A DNA stretch of 64,000 nucleotides from Cloacimonetes bacterium UBA5614 (GTDB taxonomy: Bacteria > Cloacimonadota > Cloacimonadia > Cloacimonadales > Cloacimonadaceae): contig DIKQ01000011.1 of NCBI GenBank assembly GCA_002424605.1, positions 77,322 through 141,321 on the forward strand, read 5' to 3'. Both the position numbers and the translations under genes were made by a program. Numbering within the stretch: the stretch's first letter is position 1; every line of letters begins with the position of its first letter. This document shows positions 7,943-16,465 of this stretch, piece by piece. The notes below the pieces were generated by a model. That model was not told the origin of the DNA. It did no database searches and worked only from the letters and a program-made list of their open reading frames with translations.

Positions 7943-8998
7943 ATGATTGCGTTGATTATGGCTGGTGGTTCGGGAACCCGTTTCTGGCCACTGAGCAGAC
8001 AAAGCAGACCCAAGCAGTTCCTCAGGATTGCCGGGGACAAGAGCATGCTTCAACTCACGGTTGAACGTCTGCAAGGCGCTGTGGAGCTGAAGGATATCTA
8101 TATCGTCACGGCTCAGTCTCAGGTCGCGCTTGTCCGCGAACACCTCCCTCAGTTGCCTCAGGACAATATCATCATCGAACCCTTTGGAATGAACACCGCT
8201 CCCTGCATCGGGCTCAGCCTTGCTTACCTGCACGGCAGAATCAGCCCGGATGAGAGCATCATCGTCCTGCCTTCCGACCATGTCATCAAGGATACGGAAC
8301 TCTTTCTGCAAAGCTTAAAGCAGGCGGAAGCGCCGGCAAAAGAGGGATATCTGGTCACCTTTGGCATCGTTCCGGATTACCCTGCCACCGGCTATGGCTA
8401 CATTGAAGCAGGAGAAGCGGTTTCGGAAGGGATATTCAGTGTCAAACGCTTCAAGGAAAAGCCTGATGCAGACACCGCTGCAACTTTCCTGAAACAGGGC
8501 GGCTTCTACTGGAACAGCGGGATGTTTTACTGGAAATACAGTTCCGTTTGGGCGGCTTTTGAGCAGCATCTGCCTCAGGTTACAGCTTTGCTGGAGGAAA
8601 TCCTCTTTGCCTGGAAACACCATAATGCCGGGGTCAGCATCACTGATATCTACTCCCGGATGCCGAGGGTGCCGATAGACATCGGCATAATGGAACCGGC
8701 TGAAAAACGGGCAGTTATTCCGGTGGATTACGGCTGGAGCGATGTGGGAAGCTGGAAAGCGCTGGCAGATATATCCCCCTCGGATGAAAACGATAATTGT
8801 ATCCCGCAGAAGCACTTTGCGCTTGACTCCAGGGGCAATTATGTTAATTCGGATAAGTTCGTGGCTCTGATTGGGGTTGACAACCTGGTTGTGATAGAAA
8901 CAGATGACGCAATTCTGGTCGTTGACAGGGAACGCAGCGAAGAAGTCAAGAAAGCTGTCGATACCCTGACGGCGGATAAACTCGATAATTTATTGTAA
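7943..8998 (+). CDS. manC: Mannose-1-phosphate guanylyltransferase
   Basis: Makes GDP-mannose from mannose 1-phosphate and GTP for polysaccharide and glycan synthesis in the cytosol. The nucleotidyltransferase signature MAGGSGTRFWPLSRQ is at residues 6-20, with KQF following, and VLPSDHVI and YGYIEAG typical of GMP enzymes. At 351 residues it contains only the pyrophosphorylase part, without the C-terminal cupin isomerase of the long ManC type. It stands between two exported-protein or envelope genes, and its stop is 15 nt before the first C25 peptidase, so transcription may continue into that gene. Confidence 0.94.
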   Translation: MIALIMAGGSGTRFWPLSRQSRPKQFLRIAGDKSMLQLTVERLQGAVELKDIYIVTAQSQVALVREHLPQLPQDNIIIEPFGMNTAPCIGLSLAYLHGRISPDESIIVLPSDHVIKDTELFLQSLKQAEAPAKEGYLVTFGIVPDYPATGYGYIEAGEAVSEGIFSVKRFKEKPDADTAATFLKQGGFYWNSGMFYWKYSSVWAAFEQHLPQVTALLEEILFAWKHHNAGVSITDIYSRMPRVPIDIGIMEPAEKRAVIPVDYGWSDVGSWKALADISPSDENDNCIPQKHFALDSRGNYVNSDKFVALIGVDNLVVIETDDAILVVDRERSEEVKKAVDTLTADKLDNLL

Positions 8999-9013
8999 GG
9001 AAATAGAAACGAT

Positions 9014-12000
9014 ATGAAAAGATGGATAACCCTGATACTGGCAGTGCTGCCCCTGATTCTGGCAGCCAGCCTTAGCATCAATGTGGAGATTCCGCAATGG
9101 AATCTGACCGACAGAAACCAGGACGCCCTGCTGCCCCTGATAATGGAACCGGGCAATCCCGCCCTGCCTTTTTACCCCGTTAAGGTCCTCGTCCCCATGG
9201 GCGAAAAAGTGACGGGCGTAAGCGTTAACCTCAATTCTGACAGGAATATGCGCAATGATATCAGCCTGGATTGGGTGCGCCAGCCTCAACCCATCTCACT
9301 GCCTGCTCCCGACCTGACTCTCAGGAATCCGGCTGTCTGGAACAACGATGCGTTTTATCCCACGCAGGATTTTTCCTATATGGGCACCCAGCAGTGGAAG
9401 GGTTATACCATTGCCATAATAAACGTTTATCCCTGGCATTACAATCCCGTTACCAAACTGCTGACCTATGCCTCCGGAGCTGAAATTGTCATCAGCACGG
9501 AACTTGATGTGCGTCTGCAGGCAGAACAGGACAGGATGCTCATTTCCAATGACAGGATACACAATCTGCTCGGAAAAACTGTGGCAAATCCTGAATTGGC
9601 TGTAAGTTACACTAAAACCTACAGACATGTTCCCGCCTATCGCGATATCAATCCCAACCAACCCAAACAGATGATAATCGTAACTTCTCAGAACCGGCTT
9701 GCCTGGTTTGCCGATTACGTTACCTGGAGAAACGGAATGGGTATTTCCACCGGTATCTTTGCCATTGAAGACATTCTGGCTGAGTATGGCGGAGTGGATA
9801 ACCCCGATAAACTGCGAAACTTCATCCTGGACGCCTACCTCACCTGGAATTCCACTGCTACGCCTCTGGAATATGTCATCCTCGCAGGTGACGATGAATT
9901 TATCCCTGTAAGGGGTTTGTATGGACAGGTAGGGCAGACTGTGGACAATTTTATGCCCAGCGACCTTTATTTCGGATGCCTGGACGGCACCTGGAACGAT
10001 GACGGCGACAACCTGTGGGGCGAGTATCCGGCTGACAATCCGGACCTTTTGCCTGAGGTTCATGTGGGCAGGTTCCCGGCAGAAACCCAGCTTGAATTTG
10101 AAAACATCATGCGCAAAACCATGTATTACACAGACAACAGCACTTTCAGCAACAACATAGCCATCATGTATGGCGAAAACCTGAACTGGAATCCCGTTAC
10201 CTGGGGCGGAGATTATAAGGATGACGTAGCTCAGTATATTCCGAACGGATACCATCTGGAAACCCATTACCAGAGAGACGGAACCTATACTCCTGAAATC
10301 GTCTGGGATACCATCAACAGCGGCGCTGCCATCATGAACCACATGGGGCATGCCAATGAGGTCTATCTGATGGGGCAGAGCAACGGCACCATTCAGGCGC
10401 TTCAGAACGAAGAATACGGGTTTCTTTATTCACAGGGCTGCTATCCGGCTGCCTTTGACCAGCGTACCAGCGGAGACGGAGAATGCATCGGCGAACACCT
10501 TGTCATGGCTTCCGGCGCGCTTTTTGCCTTCATCGGCAACACCCGCTACGGTTGGTATATGCCGGGCAGTATCAACGGACCCAGCCAGTATTTTGACAGG
10601 CAATTCTTTATCGGTATGTTCCAGCAGGGGCTCTTCGATATCGGAAGCGCTATGGAATATTCCCTTTTGCAGAATATAAACAACGCCACGCAGTCATCCG
10701 TTATGCTCTGGTGCTACTACGAAACCATCCTGTTCGGAGACCCCTCCACGCAGGTAAAACTGCCCAATCCGGATTTGCCAAACCTGACTATGGACTCCTA
10801 CCGGTTTGACGACAGCGAAGGTGACGGCGACGGCAACCTGAATCCCGGGGAAACAATCCGTCTCTATCCGCGTGTGCGGAACCTTCCCGGCTGGGGCACT
10901 GCCTATGATGTCTTCATTACTACAGAAGACATGCCGGCAGGGGTTACCCTTACCAACTGCCATATCAGCCTGCCTCAGCTTCCTGCCGGAGCAGTGGCGG
11001 ATACCACCCTCTTCATCCGTTTTGAGCTTCCGGAAGATATGTCCTTTGGTACCTATAACTTCAAGATTAGATTAGTCGCCTATGATTCAGTTTCAGGTCT
11101 GGCAGTCTGCGAGAAACGCTTTCCCGTCACAATGTCCATCACCCTGCTGGACAGTCACTTTCCGTGGGATTTCTTTTTTGCCGGAAAATCCGCCCCCATG
11201 GTGGGAGACCTGCAATTTGACGAAACCAGCCAGATTCTCTATGTGGATGTAAATGGAGACGGACACTTTATCAACCGGTTTGGACAGACCATCGGCGGCT
11301 TTGAATTCAGCACCGATGAAAACATCAACCGCAGCTTTGCCTCAGGGATGTACGAAATCGTCGATACTCCCATGCGGAGCTATGCCTTCACCAGCCGCAC
11401 CGGAAAGATTTATGCCCTGGCGCACAGGGACACCACCACCATCCATTATATAAACTACGACACCGGCAGTTCCTGCATGTTTACACCAGTGATAGCCGAT
11501 CTGGACAACAACAGCCTGAGCGAGGTGATTGCCTCTGCCCTCAATAAAAAAATATACGCGCTGGATTATGATAACCAGCTTCTGCCCGGCTTCCCGGTTG
11601 AATTAACAGCCATTACCGGCAGCGAACTGGCAGTAGCCGACCTGGACGGAAACGGCACCAAGGAAATAATCGCAGGAACTGCAGACGGCAAGCTCTGGGT
11701 TATCGAGCACAACGGAGCCGTCAGGACAGGTTTTCCCGTGCAGCTTACCGGCTCTGTAACAGGTTCTCCCATCGTTCTGGATAACAACAGGATTGTAGCC
11801 GGCACCCGCAATCATTTCTACGTGATAAATCCCGACGGCACTATCTTTACGGACAGACAGGTTTCCGGAGATATGGCTGGGGGCGCCATCCCGGTGGATA
11901 TTGACCGCAACGGAGAACTGGACATCGTATTCGTTACTGCCAGCGGCTGGCTCTATGCCTGCAGGCAGGACGGCAGCGATATCGGCAATTTCCCTGTTTA

Positions 12001-12640
12001 CACGGATGCTTTCTTCAACTGCCCTCCTTTGGCTGCGGACGTTGATGGCGATGACCGCTATGAAATCATCCTGCAAAGCCACCTGAACAGCATCTATATC
12101 TACAACCACGATGCTACTCCGGTTACTGGATTCCCCTTTACAATGAACTTCAATGGCAGCACTCCCGCCACCCTTACCGACTTTGACGATGACGGAAACT
12201 ATGAGCTGATTACCGGCTATTCCAATGGCGTTCTGGTTATAAAACTGAGACGCCCGCTGGGTAATCTGGATGCCTGGACCTCTTACCGGGGAGGGGACAG
12301 CCGTCAGGGAAGCTTTGCCTCCACAGGATTCACTTCCAATACTGACGAGGTAGCCATTACCGAACTGCGCCTGGCTGCCGCCTACCCGAATCCCTTCAAT
12401 CCCATGACCACCATCAGTTTCTCTCTGCCCAAAGCCGCGCAAAACGTGGCTCTCATCATTTACAACAGCAAAGGGCAGAAAGTGAAGACCTTATTCAGCG
12501 GCACAGCCGACAAAGGCAGTCATAGCCTGGTCTGGAACGGAACCGACGACATCGGAAGGTCGGTGGGCAGCGGTGTATATTTCTACCGTCTGAACGCTTC
12601 CGGCCAGAGTCTGTCCCGTAAGATGCTGTTGTTAAAATAA
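9014..12640 (+). CDS. Gingipain-like C25 cysteine peptidase with VCBS-like repeats and C-terminal sorting domain
   Basis: Large exported protease of 1208 residues. Signal peptide (about 1-22), C25 propeptide-like region (about 23-190), C25 catalytic domain (about 210-590) with the predicted catalytic histidine H446 (NHMGHAN) and cysteine C476 (YSQGCYP), a CARDB/Ig-like segment (about 610-710), several FG-GAP/VCBS-type propeller repeats (PVIADLDNNSLSEV, AVADLDGNGTKEI, AADVDGDDRYEI), and a C-terminal sorting domain with YPNPFNP, SKGQKVKTL and a final LLLK. Such proteins cross the outer membrane by a type IX-like route and degrade external protein. It begins 15 nt after manC. Confidence 0.93.
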   Translation: MKRWITLILAVLPLILAASLSINVEIPQWNLTDRNQDALLPLIMEPGNPALPFYPVKVLVPMGEKVTGVSVNLNSDRNMRNDISLDWVRQPQPISLPAPDLTLRNPAVWNNDAFYPTQDFSYMGTQQWKGYTIAIINVYPWHYNPVTKLLTYASGAEIVISTELDVRLQAEQDRMLISNDRIHNLLGKTVANPELAVSYTKTYRHVPAYRDINPNQPKQMIIVTSQNRLAWFADYVTWRNGMGISTGIFAIEDILAEYGGVDNPDKLRNFILDAYLTWNSTATPLEYVILAGDDEFIPVRGLYGQVGQTVDNFMPSDLYFGCLDGTWNDDGDNLWGEYPADNPDLLPEVHVGRFPAETQLEFENIMRKTMYYTDNSTFSNNIAIMYGENLNWNPVTWGGDYKDDVAQYIPNGYHLETHYQRDGTYTPEIVWDTINSGAAIMNHMGHANEVYLMGQSNGTIQALQNEEYGFLYSQGCYPAAFDQRTSGDGECIGEHLVMASGALFAFIGNTRYGWYMPGSINGPSQYFDRQFFIGMFQQGLFDIGSAMEYSLLQNINNATQSSVMLWCYYETILFGDPSTQVKLPNPDLPNLTMDSYRFDDSEGDGDGNLNPGETIRLYPRVRNLPGWGTAYDVFITTEDMPAGVTLTNCHISLPQLPAGAVADTTLFIRFELPEDMSFGTYNFKIRLVAYDSVSGLAVCEKRFPVTMSITLLDSHFPWDFFFAGKSAPMVGDLQFDETSQILYVDVNGDGHFINRFGQTIGGFEFSTDENINRSFASGMYEIVDTPMRSYAFTSRTGKIYALAHRDTTTIHYINYDTGSSCMFTPVIADLDNNSLSEVIASALNKKIYALDYDNQLLPGFPVELTAITGSELAVADLDGNGTKEIIAGTADGKLWVIEHNGAVRTGFPVQLTGSVTGSPIVLDNNRIVAGTRNHFYVINPDGTIFTDRQVSGDMAGGAIPVDIDRNGELDIVFVTASGWLYACRQDGSDIGNFPVYTDAFFNCPPLAADVDGDDRYEIILQSHLNSIYIYNHDATPVTGFPFTMNFNGSTPATLTDFDDDGNYELITGYSNGVLVIKLRRPLGNLDAWTSYRGGDSRQGSFASTGFTSNTDEVAITELRLAAAYPNPFNPMTTISFSLPKAAQNVALIIYNSKGQKVKTLFSGTADKGSHSLVWNGTDDIGRSVGSGVYFYRLNASGQSLSRKMLLLK

Positions 12641-12712
12641 TACAATGTGGTTTCAGCTTGCTGTTGCAGAATAGCCACATACTGTTGTAAATAATATACA
12701 GGCGGAGTATAA

Positions 12713-13621
12713 ATGGATATCAAAAAGTTTTACTACCTGTACTTCAAGGTGCGGGACGAAGCCAAAGACGTTATCCTGAAAGAGGCAGAACTCTCTGAGG
12801 AAGAATACGCAAGGTTCGAGGGAGAGCTGGCTGAAGAGGTCAGTCTCATCAAATCGGAACGTTCCAACCTGACGGCAATAGGCGCTGATTTCGTTCATTA
12901 TACCAGATACATATACGAATCTGCTCCCGACACTGCCAAAGGCGTTATCCGTCCTGACGCAGTTTCTCCCTGGAGCGGTGAAATCCTGCAGCTTCCGGCT
13001 GTGGGCGTAATAGACAAGCCTGAGATGAAGCTCTGGGACGCCATCGAAAAGAGGCGCAGTCTGCGCTCCTATGCAGACAAAGCTTTGACCCAGGCGGAGC
13101 TTTCCTTCCTGTTGTGGTCAACCCAATGGGTGCGTGATTTCCGCTCCAATGAAAAGGTGGAAGTCGCTTTCCGTAATGTTCCGTCTGCCGGAGCCCGCCA
13201 TCCCTTTGAAACCTGGCTGCTTATCAACAAAGTAGATGGTATCAGGCCGGGACTTTATTATTACCATCCCATCAAGCACGGGCTGGTTCTGTTCAAAGAA
13301 GGTGCCGAGTTGGCTGAAACCGTCTGCCATGCCTCTTTGGACCAGGAAATGGTGAAGACTTCTGCCGTCACCTTCATCTGGGTTGCCATCCCCAAACGCA
13401 CCACCTGGCGTTACAGCCAGAGGGGTTACCGCTATCTGTACATTGATGCCGGCCATGTGGGTCAAAACCTGCACCTGGCAGCGGAAGCCATTGACAGCGG
13501 AGCGTGCATGATTGGCGCTTATTATGATGAAGGCATGAACGAAATCCTCGGACTGGACGGCAAAGACTCCTTCGTCATCTATATGGCGAGCCTCGGAAAA
13601 AGAATCCCGCCCGAAGCATAA
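12713..13621 (+). CDS. SagB/ThcOx-type FMN-dependent oxidoreductase
   Basis: Nitroreductase-fold enzyme of the SagB-type dehydrogenase family. Residues about 100-300 carry the family pattern: RRSLRSYADKALTQAELSFL, VPSAGARHPFETWL (FMN phosphate and ring contacts), GLYYYHP, and AGHVGQNLHLAAEAIDSG near the C terminus. In thiazole/oxazole-modified microcin clusters SagB oxidises azolines, but no cyclodehydratase (SagC/D), precursor peptide or exporter is nearby, so this is probably a stand-alone flavin oxidoreductase of unknown substrate. About 95 residues of charged helical sequence precede the core. It starts at ATG 12713 after a GGCGGAG ribosome site and is flanked on both sides by exported-protein genes. 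Confidence 0.85.
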   Translation: MDIKKFYYLYFKVRDEAKDVILKEAELSEEEYARFEGELAEEVSLIKSERSNLTAIGADFVHYTRYIYESAPDTAKGVIRPDAVSPWSGEILQLPAVGVIDKPEMKLWDAIEKRRSLRSYADKALTQAELSFLLWSTQWVRDFRSNEKVEVAFRNVPSAGARHPFETWLLINKVDGIRPGLYYYHPIKHGLVLFKEGAELAETVCHASLDQEMVKTSAVTFIWVAIPKRTTWRYSQRGYRYLYIDAGHVGQNLHLAAEAIDSGACMIGAYYDEGMNEILGLDGKDSFVIYMASLGKRIPPEA

Positions 13622-13637
13622 CTCCCTCCTCTTTTAA

Positions 13638-13699
13638 TGCGTGAACAATACGGGAGCTTTCTTCCCGCATTGTTCACGTATCATTCCCGTATCAAGCAT
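13638..13699. repeat. Intergenic palindromic element, 11-nt-unit family, copy 2
   Basis: Starts 17 bp after the oxidoreductase stop. CGTGAACAATACGGGA at 13640-13655 pairs with TCCCGCATTGTTCACG at 13663-13678 (one mismatch in 16). Units on the right arm, read on the minus strand, are ATACGGGAATG, ATACGTGAACA and ATGCGGGAAGA, each 11 nt. The CCTGC cap is missing on the left. Confidence 0.85.
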
Positions 13700-13881
13700 G
13701 TGGTAAAATTGCAACATCTATGGCTCTTTTGGGAAGCGAAAAACCTTGGTAAAATCTTCGTAACAGACTGCAATAAAATACGGTTAAACAAACAGGCATA
13801 ATATGGAACAGGCTTTGCGTTATATCTGTCCTGAGACTGATGGGATAATTCTATCTTTATTAGTTAGAGGAGACAAGAGAG

Positions 13882-16179
13882 ATGAAAACGAGAGATTTGG
13901 TCCTATGCCTGTTACTGCTGCTGACGCTTTCGACAGGACTGCACGCACTTGATGTGACAGTGGGCGCCGGCAACCAGCAGAACAGGAAGCCATTTGACTT
14001 TTTCTATCGCTTCAGCCTGTTTGAAGCCATCTATTACCCTGAGGAAATCAATACTGCCGGCTATATACATTCGATTTCCTATTATAACAATTTTCCAAAC
14101 TGGAACTTTGCGAACCAGCATGTCCAGCTCTGGATAGGCACCACCGACCTGCCAGATTTATCCTCCGGCTGGGTGCCGTCCAGCCAACTCCAGATGCTGT
14201 TCAACGGCACAGTCAATTTCCCGAGCGGACAAAACCAGATTACCATCACCCTGAACCATCCCTTCCTATATACGGGCGGAAACCTCGTAATCCTGACCAG
14301 GAGTCCAGGGATGACGGTCACTCCCGTCACTCCGCTAAACTTTTACTGCCAGACCATCGGGACAGCCCGCGCCCGGGACTTTTACTCCAACTCCATCAAC
14401 CCCGACCCTGCCAATCCTCCCATGTCCGGCATCAACCTCACACTGTCCGGCCAGTTCGCCAAAACCACCTTTCACTTCAATGAAACACCCATCACCTATG
14501 ACCTGGGAATCACGGCTTTCAGCGGACCGCAGACCATGACCCTGGGCAATGAATATACCCACAGCGTTTCTGTCAGCAACCTCGGAACCACCTCCCAGTC
14601 AGACTACACCGTGAAGATTTATGACTGGAATCACACGGAACTTGCCTCAGCCACAGGCGTTTACCTTGCTTCCGGAGCAGGAGCAGAAATACCGGTGGTC
14701 TGGACACCCGGCGCTGCCGAGGGCTACTCCTCCGTCTATGCCAAGGTTCTGTCTTCCAATGATATGAACAGGTTCAATGACACATCCCAGCTAATGGACG
14801 TCCTCTTCCTGCCAGACGATGACGGGGGAATCACTCCGCCTAATCCTGTAACTGCCAGGATACCCATTGATTTCAGCCGCAAAAACAGCTTGTTTGAGAC
14901 TATCTTCCCGGCTTCCTGGCTGGAATACCAGAATTTCAACGGCAACCGCCAGATAACGGGAATCAAGCTTTATACGGCTTTTGCCGAAAACCTGCCTGCC
15001 AAACCCGTGAAAGTATGGCTGGGAACCACCGGACTTACCGACCTGACAGCCGGCTGGATTACCTCCGGGCAGATGACCGCCGTCTATGACGGAACGATTG
15101 ATTTCCCCATTGGGAACAGCTCCATAGACATTGCTTTCCAGACGCCCTTTTTCTATACGGGCGGAAACCTTGTGATGATGGTGCAGCGTCCGATGGATGA
15201 CGTATTCTACGGTAACGGCAATCTCTTTACCTGCTACGCGGGACCTGCAGGCATCACCCGCATGGTCTCCAGCCACAACCTGGAATATAACCCTGCCAAT
15301 CCCCCCGCAGGAACCACTTCCCTCACCAATCAGTATCCTGCGGTCGGCTTCACCTTTGCCTTTGAAAACCTCGGTTCCCTGAACGGAATCGTTTCCTGCA
15401 GCACCGGCCTTCCCATTTCCGGGGCTACGGTCCAACTGGATTACAGCAACATCACAGCCACCACCGATACGCGCGGAGCTTATTCCTTTGGCTGGCTGCT
15501 TCCGGGTACCTACATGGCGACCGTTTCCGCTGCGGGATATGTATCACAATCCAGGGCAGTAACCGTCACAGGCGAAGCTAACGCCGTGTATAACTTTACC
15601 CTGCATCTTGCTACCGACCTGATAGTTACAGGCAGAGTGGTAACCGCCCTGAACCAGGAAATCGGTATTGCCGACGCCACTGTGGAAATCACCGGAGCTT
15701 TCACCACTGCCGTGTCCACCGATGCAGACGGCTGGTTTACCATCTATGACGTCATCCCAAACCAGACCTATCTCCTGCGCGCCATGCACCCCTTCTACTT
15801 CACCTACTATGGCGAAATCACTGTGCAGAGCCAGAATCTGGATGTGGGATTTTTACCACTGGGGATTGACACTACTCCCGTGGAACAACCCATGGCAGAG
15901 GTTTTCACAGCGCTCAAGCCCAACTATCCCAATCCTTTCTCAAGCTACACCACCATCTGCTTTGACATCAAGGAACCAGCGCTTACCACGCTGGAAATCT
16001 ATAATATTAAGGGTCAGAAAGTCCGGACCTTGCTCAGCGAAATGACCAAGTCCGGCAGTTACAACCTTGTCTGGGACGCCAGGGATACCTCCGGAAAGCG
16101 CGTTTCAGACGGAATATACTATTTCAGAATGACCTCAGGTAGAATCTCACAAACCCACAAAATGGTGCTTCTGAAGTAA
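13882..16179 (+). CDS. Exported multi-domain protein with duplicated module and C-terminal sorting domain (paralogue 1)
   Basis: Secreted or surface protein of 765 residues without a recognised catalytic domain. After a signal peptide (about 1-23) come a roughly 170-residue module (RKPFDFFYRFSLFEAIYYP to a YTGGNLVILT motif), a CARDB-like Ig domain (about 205-300), a second copy of the module (ARIPIDFSRKNSLFETIFP, YTGGNLVMMV), two carboxypeptidase-regulatory-like domains (about 500-570 and 575-655), and a sorting domain (YPNPFSS, IKGQKVRTL, final LLK). The next gene is a clear tandem paralogue. A GAGGAGA ribosome site precedes the ATG. A surface-binding or structural role is inferred; no enzymatic function is supported. 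Confidence 0.9.
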   Translation: MKTRDLVLCLLLLLTLSTGLHALDVTVGAGNQQNRKPFDFFYRFSLFEAIYYPEEINTAGYIHSISYYNNFPNWNFANQHVQLWIGTTDLPDLSSGWVPSSQLQMLFNGTVNFPSGQNQITITLNHPFLYTGGNLVILTRSPGMTVTPVTPLNFYCQTIGTARARDFYSNSINPDPANPPMSGINLTLSGQFAKTTFHFNETPITYDLGITAFSGPQTMTLGNEYTHSVSVSNLGTTSQSDYTVKIYDWNHTELASATGVYLASGAGAEIPVVWTPGAAEGYSSVYAKVLSSNDMNRFNDTSQLMDVLFLPDDDGGITPPNPVTARIPIDFSRKNSLFETIFPASWLEYQNFNGNRQITGIKLYTAFAENLPAKPVKVWLGTTGLTDLTAGWITSGQMTAVYDGTIDFPIGNSSIDIAFQTPFFYTGGNLVMMVQRPMDDVFYGNGNLFTCYAGPAGITRMVSSHNLEYNPANPPAGTTSLTNQYPAVGFTFAFENLGSLNGIVSCSTGLPISGATVQLDYSNITATTDTRGAYSFGWLLPGTYMATVSAAGYVSQSRAVTVTGEANAVYNFTLHLATDLIVTGRVVTALNQEIGIADATVEITGAFTTAVSTDADGWFTIYDVIPNQTYLLRAMHPFYFTYYGEITVQSQNLDVGFLPLGIDTTPVEQPMAEVFTALKPNYPNPFSSYTTICFDIKEPALTTLEIYNIKGQKVRTLLSEMTKSGSYNLVWDARDTSGKRVSDGIYYFRMTSGRISQTHKMVLLK

Positions 16180-16205
16180 CAGCAGAAAGTTAGATCTCCT
16201 CTAAC

Positions 16206-16280
16206 TTGCTCAATGCGAGGGGTCTTCGAGGGGGTATCGAGGAGATTCCCCACGATGACCCCTCGCTGTATGCAGGAAAG
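16206..16280. repeat. Intergenic palindromic element, 11-nt-unit family, copy 3
   Basis: Lies 27 bp after the preceding stop. Left-arm units are ATGCGAGGGGT, CTTCGAGGGGG and TATCGAGGAGA; the right arm, read on the minus strand, shows CAGCGAGGGGT and CATCGTGGGGA. The right end carries the TGCAGGAAAG cap. Confidence 0.85.
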
Positions 16281-16371
16281 ACAACGCACCTGGCTGGAAA
16301 ATGACAATCCATCTATATGTAAATTAATCAGATAAGACCATCTCTGACCGCTTTTCAGCTTATGGCTATAT

Positions 16372-16400
16372 TTGACAAACAATCTGCTTTGGGGAATAAT
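16372..16400 (+). promoter_or_regulatory. Sigma70-type promoter for the second paralogue
   Basis: TTGACA at 16372-16377, 17-bp spacer, AATAAT at 16395-16400 (5 of 6 matches to TATAAT). It would give a leader of about 60 nt before the ATG at 16466. Confidence 0.6.
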
Positions 16401-16465
16401 TATTGCTTGACAAAACAGGGATACAGCTTTTTTGTCTGAACATCGGAAAAAGGGAGGGAACTGAG

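Noticed and set aside
12641..12712. Terminator after the first C25 peptidase (TGTGG...CCACA with an inner CAGC/GCTG stem)
   Set aside because: The stems are short, the loop is long and no T tract follows.
13700..13881. tRNA or small gene in the AT-rich gap before the first tandem paralogue
   Set aside because: No cloverleaf or ribosome-site-led frame could be found; one short frame from 13803 merely runs into the next gene out of frame.
15197..15435. Open frames on either strand inside the exported-protein genes
   Set aside because: They are shadows of GC-richer coding sequence with no independent starts or motifs.
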